Virus record (IMG/VR): IMGVR_UViG_3300032093_011498
Location: 1 to 28,793 of that record
From: a virus
Strand: one strand, 5' to 3'
DNA: 28,793 bases
The position numbers and the translations under genes are program-made. Positions 14,425 to 22,120 of this stretch are shown piece by piece (position 1 is the first letter of the stretch; each line of letters starts with the position of its first letter). The notes under the pieces were generated by a model that was not told the DNA's origin, made no database searches, and saw only the letters and a program-made list of their open reading frames with translations.

Positions 14425-15186
14425 TTATTTCCTCTCAATATCTTCTTCATTGCACTCCTCACCATATTGTATTTCAACTATTCTACACGGAGTTTCATAC
14501 GGATTACAAAGTTGATGCCACTCACCCAATGGCACAAAATATGTATCGTGTTTAAATAAAATTTTTGTAGGCATGTCATATCCACCAGGCAACATACTTT
14601 TAACGTCACATTGCCCTTCAGTAACGACCCAATATTCCCGTCGTTTTTTATGTCTTTGCATACTTAACTTCTGTCCAGGATTTACAGTTAGTTCTTTAAC
14701 TTTAGTTCCAGGAACTTCATGTAAAACTCTATAGTAACCCCAAGGTCTTTCTGTTTTGGGTGATTTCCATTCGTTTAGAATCCAACTACTTGAATTTTTC
14801 TTGTCCTCACCACCAACACCAAAAACAAAAGAAACATCAGATACCTTCATCTCAGGTATATTTTCTTTTGTTCTATCACCACCATTAGCAAATATAATTT
14901 CATATTTACCAAAAGTCCAATAATAATCTTTTATTCGTTCCAGTAACTCACATGCAGTATCATCAGAGTCATCAAACTCCCAAACAGCATCAACCCATTT
15001 AATAGATTCTAAGACTTTTTTTCTTTCTTGTAGAGGCATGAATTCTTTGCCTTTTTTGCGGCGAAGCCAATCATCAGAATTCACACCAACAATTAGCATG
15101 TCACCCAAAGCAGAAGCCTTCTTTAAGAGTTCAATATGTCCAGAGTGAACGGGATCAAAACCACCAGACACTACAACAATTTTCAT
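14425..15186 (-). CDS. Cytidylyltransferase-cupin fusion (nucleotidyltransferase + mannose-6-phosphate isomerase type II-like cupin)
   Basis: 253 residues in two domains. Residues 1-140: nucleotidyltransferase with GGFDPVHSGH (HxGH at 14-17) and NGGDR (101-105), as in glycerol-phosphate or heptose-type cytidylyl/adenylyl transferases. Residues 147-253: cupin opening RPWGYYRVL, then SMQRHKKRREYWVV (175-188) and GEWHQL, like the C-terminal domain of type II mannose-6-phosphate isomerase/GDP-mannose pyrophosphorylase. The fusion is compact with no spacer. It probably activates a sugar or polyol phosphate for the two following genes. Domains clear, substrate unknown. Confidence 0.85.
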   Translation of the reverse strand: MKIVVVSGGFDPVHSGHIELLKKASALGDMLIVGVNSDDWLRRKKGKEFMPLQERKKVLESIKWVDAVWEFDDSDDTACELLERIKDYYWTFGKYEIIFANGGDRTKENIPEMKVSDVSFVFGVGGEDKKNSSSWILNEWKSPKTERPWGYYRVLHEVPGTKVKELTVNPGQKLSMQRHKKRREYWVVTEGQCDVKSMLPGGYDMPTKILFKHDTYFVPLGEWHQLCNPYETPCRIVEIQYGEECNEEDIERK

Positions 15187-15615
15187 TTACGCCTCAAAAG
15201 GTAAATCTGGATAAACTTCTTTGATGAATTTTTTGGTTAAAAATTTGATCTTTAAATCTTTTTTCAACATTCGCACATAAAGATCCGCTTCATCTTTGTG
15301 TAAAGTTTCTAAGAGAATTAATAGTAGTTCAGTTTGTTTTTTTGGTTTTAGTCCATTAGCCCTTTTGGGATGACCAACAATAAATCTGTAGGTTCTTTCT
15401 AACTCAGAATCAAGATATGCATTATTTAATCCGGCTGGATCCAATGAAGGTTTGTATTCAGGTATTTCTACATCAAATACAATATTTGGATTAAAAACAT
15501 AATTAAAAAATTCTTTAAACGTTGGATGTTCAAATCTTTTTAATACATCAATTTTTTCTTTTTTTGTTGGAGCCTTCTCAAACATATCAAGAATCTCCGA
15601 ATAAAGATATTCCAT
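15187..15615 (-). CDS. Conserved phage protein (DUF6433-like)
   Basis: 142 residues with the block NPNIVFDVEIPEYKPSLDPAG and then the helical LLLILLETLHKDEADLYVRML and KFIKEVYPDLPFE. It resembles a domain found alone in T4-like phages and at the N-terminus of some phage DNA ligases. Read after rnh and before the sugar cluster. DUF number from memory; function unknown. Confidence 0.65.
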   Translation of the reverse strand: MEYLYSEILDMFEKAPTKKEKIDVLKRFEHPTFKEFFNYVFNPNIVFDVEIPEYKPSLDPAGLNNAYLDSELERTYRFIVGHPKRANGLKPKKQTELLLILLETLHKDEADLYVRMLKKDLKIKFLTKKFIKEVYPDLPFEA

Positions 15616-15623
15616 TTTAGTCC

Positions 15624-16484
15624 TTAAAATTCGTCAATCACTTCAATCAGGTTTTTAAGACGATTGGAGATCATGTAGTTCATAAATTCATTTTTACTTT
15701 TCGGTTTCACACTATCATATCTATCTAAAATTTTCTCAACAAGACTTTCTGGTATTTTAGTTAAATCGATTAACATTTCATTACGATTATAGTTGCGGAA
15801 CATTTCTTCATTACAAAAATCTTTCGCTTCTTGGTTCAACCAATTTATAATTTTTGCTTCTGTTATTGGTTTTTGCCTGCCGCCTGTAGTGAATACATCA
15901 TCTTTAGAAAGAATATTCGGAATACCATCACCCTTATCACCACGAATAATTAGTTGTTTGAGTTGAAGAAGTGGTAAAGGTTCTTTAATGTATTTTTTAA
16001 GAATTGGAGAATACTGTTCAACATTTGGAAATCTTTGCAGTTGAGCAAAGTCTTTATCCGAAGAAAGTATCATGACGTTTTGTGTTGAAGAATGTTTCAT
16101 CGTCAAAACAGCAATAATATCATCCGCCTCACAAGTATCAACATCGATAACTTTATAAGGCGAATGATCTTTTAATTCCTGTTTAATTTTACCTAGAACT
16201 TCAAAAATAGAAGTCCAGTCATGACCCGAGGCATCTCGACTTTTCTTCCTTGAAGCTTTATATTCTGGAAATATATCACGGCGCCAGTAGTTTTTATTAT
16301 CACAAGCAATAATAACTTCTGGTCCGTATTTTTCTTTAAACTTTTTTACATAGGTACGAATCACATTTAGAATCATGTGTCGTACCAAATCTTCTTCAAC
16401 AGGTTTTTTAGAAGAACCGATTTGTTCCATTAGTGACGAAATTGCCACTTGATTGTAATCAAAGATAATCATTTTGTTTTTCAA
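15624..16484 (-). CDS. rnh: RNase H / 5' flap nuclease (T4 Rnh-like)
   Basis: 286 residues, homologue of T4 RNase H, which removes Okazaki primers. Acidic metal ligands of the FEN family are in place: Asp9 (MIIFDYNQVAISSL), Asp62 in ACDNKNYWRRD, the CEADD run (118-122), and Asp143/Asp145 in SSDKDFAQL, followed by PNVEQYSPI and a GDKGDGI helix-hairpin-like motif. It matches T4 Rnh closely in motif order and in the C-terminal NEF end. It lies away from dsbA-33-59, to which it is adjacent in T4. Confidence 0.92.
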   Translation of the reverse strand: MKNKMIIFDYNQVAISSLMEQIGSSKKPVEEDLVRHMILNVIRTYVKKFKEKYGPEVIIACDNKNYWRRDIFPEYKASRKKSRDASGHDWTSIFEVLGKIKQELKDHSPYKVIDVDTCEADDIIAVLTMKHSSTQNVMILSSDKDFAQLQRFPNVEQYSPILKKYIKEPLPLLQLKQLIIRGDKGDGIPNILSKDDVFTTGGRQKPITEAKIINWLNQEAKDFCNEEMFRNYNRNEMLIDLTKIPESLVEKILDRYDSVKPKSKNEFMNYMISNRLKNLIEVIDEF

Positions 16485-16500
16485 TTAGTTTGTGAAGTAT

Positions 16501-17391
16501 TTAGTCAATCTCCACATACTTTAGTTTAAAAGTATCGGCACGTTCTTCGTAACCATCGTACCCTCTAGGATTACATACAACTCTTGTCGTACCAATCATA
16601 TAGTCAAAATCCTCATGGGTATGTCCATGAGTCCATAATTTGATCTGCCTACGATCTAGAATAAAGTTATCCAGATTAGTACTGTATGCGCCATTCATTA
16701 TAACTTCTTTTTTATAACGTGGATGTGTACTTGCCTTACTTGGTGCATGATGTCCAACAACTACAAACTGATGATTTGGATATAAACCAAGAGCAAGATC
16801 AAGTCCTTTTAAAAATTCTTTATGGTCGATCACAGTATCTTCTGGAGTAAACTGAGCAGTTTTTTCTTTAAAAATAAAACTTTCTTTATTATTTTCATCG
16901 AAAACTGGCACACGATATTGAACCATCTTTGAAGAATTATCTACTCCTCTATAGTCATTCATACAGTAAGCCATTTCTCGCATTGTTCTTGGATCTTCAT
17001 TATTCATATCAGTCCATAATGTACCACCATAAAAAAAGACACCGTTGATATTGATCCAATCTTTATCTAGAAAATAAAAATTTTTCAAATCACCAAATGT
17101 TCCTTTAATAAGTTTATCACTTTCGGCAAAATCACCGTGATAGTGTTCATGATTTCCCATGATATAAATTACAAAAGGAAATCTTTCGCAACAACGATTG
17201 ATAAAATTTATATATCTTTCAGCACGTAAAGACAATGTTTCTGTCACTTTAACAATCGGTGATCCTGCACCTTTTAAATCTTCTGCAACGAGAATATCTC
17301 CACCAAGAATCAAAACGTCAGCACCTTCATCATTGTGAAGGTCTAAGTCTCCAAATTCTAGGTGAAGATCACTGCAAACTGCAATTTTCAT
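16501..17391 (-). CDS. Calcineurin-like metallophosphoesterase
   Basis: 296 residues with all five blocks of the two-metal phosphoesterase fold: DLH (8-10), GGD (30-32), GNHEHYH (about 78-84), GHHAPS and THGHTH near the C-terminus. Substrate is not predictable: such phage enzymes may act on nucleotides, RNA ends or proteins. It follows the 17388-18467 gene with a 4-nt overlap. A second, unrelated phosphoesterase of the same fold is at 26502. Confidence 0.9.
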   Translation of the reverse strand: MKIAVCSDLHLEFGDLDLHNDEGADVLILGGDILVAEDLKGAGSPIVKVTETLSLRAERYINFINRCCERFPFVIYIMGNHEHYHGDFAESDKLIKGTFGDLKNFYFLDKDWININGVFFYGGTLWTDMNNEDPRTMREMAYCMNDYRGVDNSSKMVQYRVPVFDENNKESFIFKEKTAQFTPEDTVIDHKEFLKGLDLALGLYPNHQFVVVGHHAPSKASTHPRYKKEVIMNGAYSTNLDNFILDRRQIKLWTHGHTHEDFDYMIGTTRVVCNPRGYDGYEERADTFKLKYVEID

Positions 17392-18467
17392 TTTACTATC
17401 CTTAGTAGTATCGTATCTTCATTTAATCTTCCACTCAGAGGTGCTGCAACAGCTTTAATTCCATCAATTGCATTTCTCAAATAAACTTTTCCACCTTTAA
17501 GTATCTCGGGTAAAGTAACTTCAGGTTTACGCAGTTTTTTCTGAATCGATTTATCTTCACTGTAATTCTGAAGCGAACTTCCTTTGATACTTAGGCCACC
17601 TGCATCACTGGCGTGATAAACGCCAAGTTTTCTAGTTTTGGTATTGTAGACCCAAAGTTGCATAGTTCCTATTATACTCTTAATATCGATGGAAGTCAAG
17701 TTTAATTCTTTAAACTCTTGGCAAATTTTAACTTTTGCCGTAAGTTGTTCTGCTGTTTTTACCTTACGTTTCCTTGGTTTTCTAGATTTTACAGCTTCAC
17801 CCGAAATCTTATTTGCATCCAAAATAACTTGATCACAGAAAGCAATAAGTTTTTTCAAATCAGTTTTTTTGAAATTTGAATAACCTTCTTTTATTTCTGG
17901 ATCAGTAGTACTTATAACCAAATCGTATTCACCACGAACCTTCTTAAATCTATCTATGACATGTTTTGTATGCACACTTTTTATTTCCATCGTATGCATT
18001 ATACTGTAAGGTGATACATTTTCAGTAAATCTGGAATCAATTAAAATGTCAATCATTCCTTCCAATTCACCAACACACTCACTTGCTTTTTCTTTGATTC
18101 TATCTTGGATGTTAGGTGTATTAACTTTATTTGTTTTATCTTCAACAACTTTTTTTGTCGAAACTTTCTTTTTAACATCTTCAACTTCAGAATCAAACCA
18201 CTCTTGATCTTTTTGAGATAAAATTCCACCATTAGAAACTATTCTACACACGAAACCAAAAGTTGGTGGTTTCGTTTTAGTTATATCGGAAATATTCATC
18301 TTAAATTTTTTCTTAAAATAGTCAGAAGCGTATTTCTGAGAATCTTTCGAATCTTTATTTTGTGAATACCAGGATAAAGCTTTAGAAAGATCAATTTGTG
18401 TCAATTCTGTTGAAAATTTCGGTTCTGCGCCTGCAAACTTTTGATTAGCATCGAGCATACGTGCCAT
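17388..18467 (-). CDS. Conserved phage protein, unknown function
   Basis: 359 residues, Lys-rich. Residues 1-90 (MARMLDANQKFAGAEPKF...), then a variable Lys/Val/Thr linker, a helical domain near 125-235 and a C-terminal domain with MQLWVYNTKTRKLGVYHASDAGG and GGKVYLRNAIDGIKAVAAPL. Proteins of this layout occur in T4-like marine phages; function unknown. The start at 18467 is preceded by TTGGAGATTTAAA. Transcribed from the strong promoter at 18513-18541. Confidence 0.75.
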   Translation of the reverse strand: MARMLDANQKFAGAEPKFSTELTQIDLSKALSWYSQNKDSKDSQKYASDYFKKKFKMNISDITKTKPPTFGFVCRIVSNGGILSQKDQEWFDSEVEDVKKKVSTKKVVEDKTNKVNTPNIQDRIKEKASECVGELEGMIDILIDSRFTENVSPYSIMHTMEIKSVHTKHVIDRFKKVRGEYDLVISTTDPEIKEGYSNFKKTDLKKLIAFCDQVILDANKISGEAVKSRKPRKRKVKTAEQLTAKVKICQEFKELNLTSIDIKSIIGTMQLWVYNTKTRKLGVYHASDAGGLSIKGSSLQNYSEDKSIQKKLRKPEVTLPEILKGGKVYLRNAIDGIKAVAAPLSGRLNEDTILLRIVK

Positions 18468-18485
18468 TTTAAATCTCCAATAAAA

Positions 18486-18548
18486 AACCCGCCTGAATTT
18501 TAGACTTACACTATTATATAGCATTTCAGTCTAAATGTCAAGCGGGTT
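18486..18548 (-). terminator. Terminator hairpin with a promoter in its loop
   Basis: Two 21-nt arms (18548-18528 and 18506-18486) pair with only three mismatches around a 21-nt loop. On the minus strand the second arm ends GCGGGTTTTTTATT, an intrinsic terminator for transcripts arriving from upstream (the 18588-19364 gene). The -10 box of a promoter lies in the loop and the -35 box in the first arm. New transcripts lack the first arm, so they should escape the terminator. Confidence 0.75.
18513..18541 (-). promoter_or_regulatory. Sigma70 consensus promoter for 17388-18467
   Basis: TTGACA (18541-18536), 17-nt spacer, TATAAT (18518-18513): consensus at every position and ideal spacing. Embedded in the hairpin described at 18486-18548. 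Confidence 0.85.
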
Positions 18549-18570
18549 ATGTTATCAAAATATTAATACT

Positions 18571-18586
18571 GTTGTTTTTTTACAAC
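18571..18586 (-). repeat. 16-nt hairpin (copy 2)
   Basis: GTTGT and ACAAC around a 6-nt loop, right after the stop of the 18588-19364 gene and about 30 nt before the promoter at 18541. Same design as the hairpins at 11827 and 26387. Confidence 0.45.
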
Positions 18587-18587
18587 A

Positions 18588-19364
18588 CTAGTTTTCGCAA
18601 TCTATCCACTTTAAATTATTGTAATGTTGATAAGGCCAAGTGCCTTTCGGTATTAAACATTTACCCAATTCTGGTTGATGTTCTACTCTAACTTGAACTA
18701 TTGCCCAAACTAACCAAATAAAATATAAAATAGCTAAACTGCTCATACTCCAACACATAATTTTATATTGCAATCTTTTTTTGCGGCGAGCTTTTATTTT
18801 CGATTTTTCTGCATTTTTTCTCATTTCAGCAGCAATAACAATACTTTGTTCTTTGCCAACTTTTCTCATCATTTCTTCAACATCAAGATACAACGGACCT
18901 AACTCTGGTGGACTTTGATAGACCATAATTTCACGCAATTCTGCACTCATGTGTTCCAGTTGTTTTTTAAGTAGTACACGCATCAAAGCCCGTTTACCTA
19001 AACTATCTTCACCGTGATATACTTCAGTTCGACTGCGGCGTTCTTCTTCCTCAAACACAGCTAAACATTTGTAATAGTTGTCGAAATACACACCTAAGTG
19101 TTGTCCTATTTGTGTATAGATATCGGTTGTCTCACCACCCTTTTTGTTTAATTCAATTATTCGATTTTTCTCCGTGACGAACTGATTACGTTCAGCCACG
19201 GTTGGAGGATGATCTTTAAATTTACTATTGAATTGGTCGTCAAGATCCTTGAGAACATCTTTAATGTCCCCAGCAGCTCCTTGAATGTCCTTGTAAAGTT
19301 TACAACCTTCTTTTACAAGTTTAACCGCACCGTTTGCTAAAGCAAAAAGTGTTAGTGGATCCAT
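18588..19364 (-). CDS. Predicted membrane-anchored coiled-coil protein
   Basis: 258 residues. N-terminal helix region with Ala/Gly (MDPLTLFALANGAVKLVKEG), a charged helical middle (about 50-190, with ARRKKR at about 192-197) and one transmembrane segment near 203-226 (MCWSMSSLAILYFIWLVWAIVQV). The C-terminus (32 residues) has two cysteines. Similar proteins occur in T4-like cyanophages and pelagiphages; role unknown, perhaps a virion or inner-membrane protein. Confidence 0.7.
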   Translation of the reverse strand: MDPLTLFALANGAVKLVKEGCKLYKDIQGAAGDIKDVLKDLDDQFNSKFKDHPPTVAERNQFVTEKNRIIELNKKGGETTDIYTQIGQHLGVYFDNYYKCLAVFEEEERRSRTEVYHGEDSLGKRALMRVLLKKQLEHMSAELREIMVYQSPPELGPLYLDVEEMMRKVGKEQSIVIAAEMRKNAEKSKIKARRKKRLQYKIMCWSMSSLAILYFIWLVWAIVQVRVEHQPELGKCLIPKGTWPYQHYNNLKWIDCEN

Positions 19365-19370
19365 TTTAGA

Positions 19371-19586
19371 CTATTTTCTTTTTTTACTTTCTACCGCATC
19401 TTTTAACATATCTTTAAAAAGTTTGACGGTATTTTGTTTATTTTTCTCTGCAAACATTTTCACTACGATTAACTTATCATCGTAACTTTTCGCATTATCT
19501 AAAAATTCTTCCGGTACTGCAAGTTTTTTCTTTTTTGGTTTAAATTTACTTAAGTCAGGTTTTATATCTTCCGAACTATCGGACAT
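19371..19586 (-). CDS. Small basic hypothetical protein
   Basis: 71 residues, about one third Lys or Arg (KPKKKKLAVPEEFLDNAKSY, ending ESKKRK). AAGGG precedes the ATG. It lies 6 nt before the membrane-anchored gene, likely co-expressed. No family recognised. Confidence 0.65.
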   Translation of the reverse strand: MSDSSEDIKPDLSKFKPKKKKLAVPEEFLDNAKSYDDKLIVVKMFAEKNKQNTVKLFKDMLKDAVESKKRK

Positions 19587-19747
19587 TTTGGTTACCCTTG
19601 ATTGTTGTCATATCAAACAACGCAAGTAAAACAAAGAATTATGAGAACGGCACAACCTAAGTTGCGGTCAAGACACTTGATAATATACACCAAGTTTGAG
19701 GTGGATCATTATTACTATTTAGTATTAATAATAGTAGTTTGGAATGT

Positions 19748-19774
19748 AAGTGGGAACTAACGTAGTTCCCACTG
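19748..19774. terminator. Strong hairpin downstream of ahpD, possible terminator
   Basis: AGTGGGAACTA and TAGTTCCCACT form an 11-bp stem with a 3-nt loop. It lies just after the ahpD stop on the minus strand (no T-run that way; GTTTTAATT follows on the plus strand). It probably ends or stabilises the ahpC-ahpD message. The 19587-19747 gap holds only AT-rich sequence with inverted TTATTA-type repeats. Confidence 0.5.
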
Positions 19775-19776
19775 TT

Positions 19777-20295
19777 TTAATTGGCTAAAACGCTTGCGAC
19801 ACTTTTCATTACTGCGGCGATACGACCAATATCTCTGAGTTGTTCGACCGTATAACCTTCTTTCTTTAAAGTCTCATAATGAGCTTTTACACAGAAATGA
19901 CATTTACCAACAATACTTGCAGCTAAACTGTAAGCCTCAAATCTTGCTTTAGTTGTGCCACCGTGATTTGCGATAGCATTCATACGTAGTTGCGCTGGAA
20001 GTCCAGAAAGATTTGGATCATCAGCCATTTCAACATAGGGATACCAAACGTTATTTTGCGCCATAATTGCACCAGCAGTAAGTGCAGCATCAGCTTCTTT
20101 GCGATCCGATATTTGCAAATGAAGCCATGTCCAAAATTTCGAATTACCTGTTGCAAACGCTGCTGCAAGTGCTACTGCCTCTGCTTCTTCTACTGGTAAT
20201 GTGCTACGCTTAATTACTGCATCAATATTAAGTTTTGTATCCTTAGCATAATCAGGAATACTTACTTCTTTTAACGAATCTACCCACGTTGTCAT
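19777..20295 (-). CDS. ahpD: Alkylhydroperoxidase AhpD
   Basis: 172 residues, close in length to bacterial AhpD. Core motif: Glu120, Cys132-x2-Cys135-x3-His139 (GKCHFCVKAHYE), the AhpD proton-relay and disulfide site. AhpD reduces AhpC with electrons from a lipoyl protein, and has weak peroxidase activity itself. Its ATG overlaps the SGNH gene stop (ATGA), and ahpC is two genes upstream, so it is the third gene of one operon. N-terminal helices (WVDSLKEVSIPDYAKD) fit the AhpD fold. Confident call. Confidence 0.92.
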   Translation of the reverse strand: MTTWVDSLKEVSIPDYAKDTKLNIDAVIKRSTLPVEEAEAVALAAAFATGNSKFWTWLHLQISDRKEADAALTAGAIMAQNNVWYPYVEMADDPNLSGLPAQLRMNAIANHGGTTKARFEAYSLAASIVGKCHFCVKAHYETLKKEGYTVEQLRDIGRIAAVMKSVASVLAN

Positions 20296-20696
20296 TTTGT
20301 TTGATCTCCTAAAATTTTATATCCTTTATATGTTGGATGTACACCGTCAGAACTAATATTGGTTTCAGGTCTTGTTATCACCGTATCACCAAATTCTGCT
20401 GCAACCAACTTTACAGATTCAACTTGTTTTGGCTTTAGTTTTTGACTAGGTAACAACCAGAATACTCTTTCAGCTTGAGCATTTGTACGAAGTGAACGAA
20501 TATTACCTTCTGTATTGATTCCCAAATCATTTGCACCGAGACTGATGATTAAAGTTTTAGTGGGTTTTAATTTGTGTAAGTGTTTTTTATTCCAATCACT
20601 AGAATTAATTCCACTTTTCACAATAGCTTGACATTCAGGCCTAACTTGACTCACACCAACCGCAATACTATCTCCAACGATTAAACATTCCAACAT
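20292..20696 (-). CDS. SGNH/GDSL-type hydrolase
   Basis: 134 residues. Block I GDS (nucleophile Ser10 in VGDSIAVGVSQ), block III GxND (LGANDLG) and block V DGVHP (Asp117, His120), so a complete Ser-Asp-His triad. Shorter than most family members, as in phage versions. It could remove acyl or acetyl groups from sugars or lipids. The ATG at 20696 follows GGAGG at 6 nt; a TTG in frame is ignored. Placed between ahpC and ahpD, possibly by chance. Confidence 0.82.
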   Translation of the reverse strand: MLECLIVGDSIAVGVSQVRPECQAIVKSGINSSDWNKKHLHKLKPTKTLIISLGANDLGINTEGNIRSLRTNAQAERVFWLLPSQKLKPKQVESVKLVAAEFGDTVITRPETNISSDGVHPTYKGYKILGDQTK

Positions 20697-20710
20697 ATTT
20701 TCCTCCAATA

Positions 20711-21247
20711 TTAAAGTGTTTCGCCACCGATTGTGCGATTACAAGCACAAAGTTCTCCAGTTTGAAGAGCATCAAGAACACGAAGTGTTTCTTCAGGTGA
20801 ACGGCCTACATTGAGGTTGTTAACCGTAACGTGTTGTATAACATTATCAGGGTCGATAATAAAAGTAGCACGAAGAGCTGCGCCCGCTGGTTCATAGAAA
20901 ACTCCTAATTGTGTGATAAGTGATTTTTCCCAATCCCTACTTGTGTCAGCAAATTGAATATGTTTGATCTTTTTCAAATCTTCATGTGAAGCTTGCCAAC
21001 CAAGTTTACAGAATTCATTATCTGTTGAACCTGTCAATAGAACTGCATCACGATCCGCAAAGTCTTGGAACAATTTGTCATACGCAACAATTTCTGTTGG
21101 ACATACGAATGTGAAATCTTTTGGATAGTAAACAATTACTTTCCACTTACCATCAAAAGATTTTTCGGTAATATCAAAAAATTTATCACTACCAGGATTA
21201 ATACCAGTTACTACAAATGGTTCGATTACATCGCCTACTGTTTTCAT
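20711..21247 (-). CDS. ahpC: Peroxiredoxin AhpC (2-Cys)
   Basis: 178 residues. Peroxidatic Cys49 in DFTFVCPTE and C-terminal resolving cysteines in TGELCACN (Cys167, Cys169). The LQTxELCACN ending is the type found in mycobacterial-style AhpC, the kind that is reduced by AhpD rather than AhpF. It reduces H2O2 and organic peroxides in the cytoplasm. GGAGGAAATAA precedes the ATG. Upstream is a strong terminator-like hairpin (21259-21296) that could regulate it. Confidence 0.93.
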   Translation of the reverse strand: MKTVGDVIEPFVVTGINPGSDKFFDITEKSFDGKWKVIVYYPKDFTFVCPTEIVAYDKLFQDFADRDAVLLTGSTDNEFCKLGWQASHEDLKKIKHIQFADTSRDWEKSLITQLGVFYEPAGAALRATFIIDPDNVIQHVTVNNLNVGRSPEETLRVLDALQTGELCACNRTIGGETL

Positions 21248-21258
21248 TTATTTCCTCC

Positions 21259-21296
21259 AAAAAAAAAAGACTAAGTACCACTACAGTACTTAGTCA
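21259..21296 (-). terminator. Terminator-like hairpin just before ahpC
   Basis: On the minus strand GACTAAGTAC and GTACTTAGTC form a 10-bp perfect stem with a 7-nt loop, followed by ten T, ending only about 3 nt before the ahpC ribosome site. It should stop transcripts coming from the tRNA-Leu/YkuK region, or serve as an attenuator in an ahpC leader. A TATAAT at 21314-21309 lies just upstream but lacks a clear -35 box. Confidence 0.75.
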
Positions 21297-21365
21297 TAGT
21301 TTACATCAATTATACTAAAAAGTCTAATGATATTTTTCTATCGTAATAATAGATAGAATAAAACT

Positions 21366-21453
21366 TGGTGCCTCGAGCCGGAATCGAACCGGCACGCCCT
21401 CGCGAGCGGCAGATTTTAAGTCTGCTGTGTATACCTGTTTCACCACCGAGGCA
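21366..21453 (-). tRNA. tRNA-Leu (UAA)
   Basis: 88 nt with encoded CCA. Acceptor TGCCTCG/CGAGGCA, T arm GCCGG-TTCGATT-CCGGC, long variable arm typical of leucine, anticodon TAA in the loop CTTAAAA. Discriminator A. Lies between the ahpC leader and the YkuK-like gene. Confidence 0.95.
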
Positions 21454-21459
21454 TTAAAA

Positions 21460-21930
21460 CTAAGCTGCTCTTAAACTTTTGAATCTGTCAGCAGCGTATG
21501 ATGCCGCAAATGCATTTGGTTTAATTAAAGGTATTACATTACAAGTACCACGAATATAACCAATTGCTTCTTGCATCACACAGTTACTTCCGTGATGTTC
21601 ATCAGGATTAATATCTAAATGAACTTCAACATGTCTATCTTCAAGCACATCCGCAAGTTTAATGTAAAGTTCGGATACTTTATAAACTTCATTCATCAAA
21701 CGATATCTAGGACGATTTTTCTTTTGATCGTAATCTCTTTCTCTCTGAACTTCACCAAAAAGTTTGCATCCGTTGTTTCCATTTATATGGACTACCACAG
21801 CAAGAATGTAATCGGCGTACCAGACACCATCAACTTTAAATCGCTCAGAATCACAACCAATATAAATTTTGGTTTCGGGTGATTGATTGTTGATGTAATC
21901 TTTTACTTTATTTAAATCAAGTTTACGCAC
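21460..21930 (-). CDS. YkuK/DUF458-type RNase H-fold protein
   Basis: 156 residues with an RNase H-like core: YIGCDSERF (Asp27) on strand one, DYILAVVVHINGN, then VHLDINPDEHHGSN (conserved acidic and His residues) and the final Ala-rich helix (AASYAADRFKS). This matches the YkuK family. Start is GTG at 21930 with AAGGAG before it; the nearby ATG leads to an early stop. Its enzymatic activity is unproven. It sits between two tRNA genes. Confidence 0.8.
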   Translation of the reverse strand: MRKLDLNKVKDYINNQSPETKIYIGCDSERFKVDGVWYADYILAVVVHINGNNGCKLFGEVQRERDYDQKKNRPRYRLMNEVYKVSELYIKLADVLEDRHVEVHLDINPDEHHGSNCVMQEAIGYIRGTCNVIPLIKPNAFAASYAADRFKSLRAA

Positions 21931-21950
21931 GACACATTCTCCTTATTGTT

Positions 21951-22042
21951 TGGTGCCTCCGGCGGGAGTCGAACCCACATTGGCCAATTATCTGTTGCAC
22001 ACGGGATATAAATCCGCTGTTTTACCGTTAAACTACAGAGGC
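21951..22042 (-). tRNA. Atypical tRNA with long variable arm, anticodon probably UAU
   Basis: 92 nt with CCA. Acceptor GCCTCTG/CGGAGGC (7 bp with one G-U), D arm GTTT/AAAC, T arm GTGGG-TTCGACT-CCCGC, discriminator A. The best anticodon stem is GCGGA/CCCGT (last pair A-C) around TTTATAT, which puts UAU (Ile) at the anticodon. Yet the variable region is about 22 nt, a class II feature not seen in isoleucine tRNAs. Identity therefore uncertain. Confidence 0.7.
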
Positions 22043-22050
22043 GTTTTATA

Positions 22051-22079
22051 ATTATACAGCATCTACATTTCTTTTGCAA
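22051..22079 (-). promoter_or_regulatory. Sigma70-like promoter for the tRNA at 21951
   Basis: TTGCAA (22079-22074), 17-nt spacer, TATAAT (22056-22051), about 9 nt before the tRNA 5' end. It would also transcribe the YkuK-like gene and tRNA-Leu. Confidence 0.7.
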
Positions 22080-22107
22080 GATTTTTTAATTACTTTAACC
22101 GACATAA

Positions 22108-22115
22108 TATAAATA
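22108..22115 (+). promoter_or_regulatory. T4-type late promoter for the radical SAM gene
   Basis: TATAAATA, the exact late-promoter box, ends 5 nt before the ATG at 22121. Initiation would be at or next to the ATG, so the mRNA seems leaderless; no ribosome site is visible. Confidence 0.6.
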
Positions 22116-22120
22116 ACGCA

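Noticed and set aside
19640-19759. 39-codon plus-strand frame (MRTAQPKLRSRHLIIYTKFE...)
   Set aside because: No ribosome site, no promoter, runs through AT-rich repeats and into the hairpin after ahpD.
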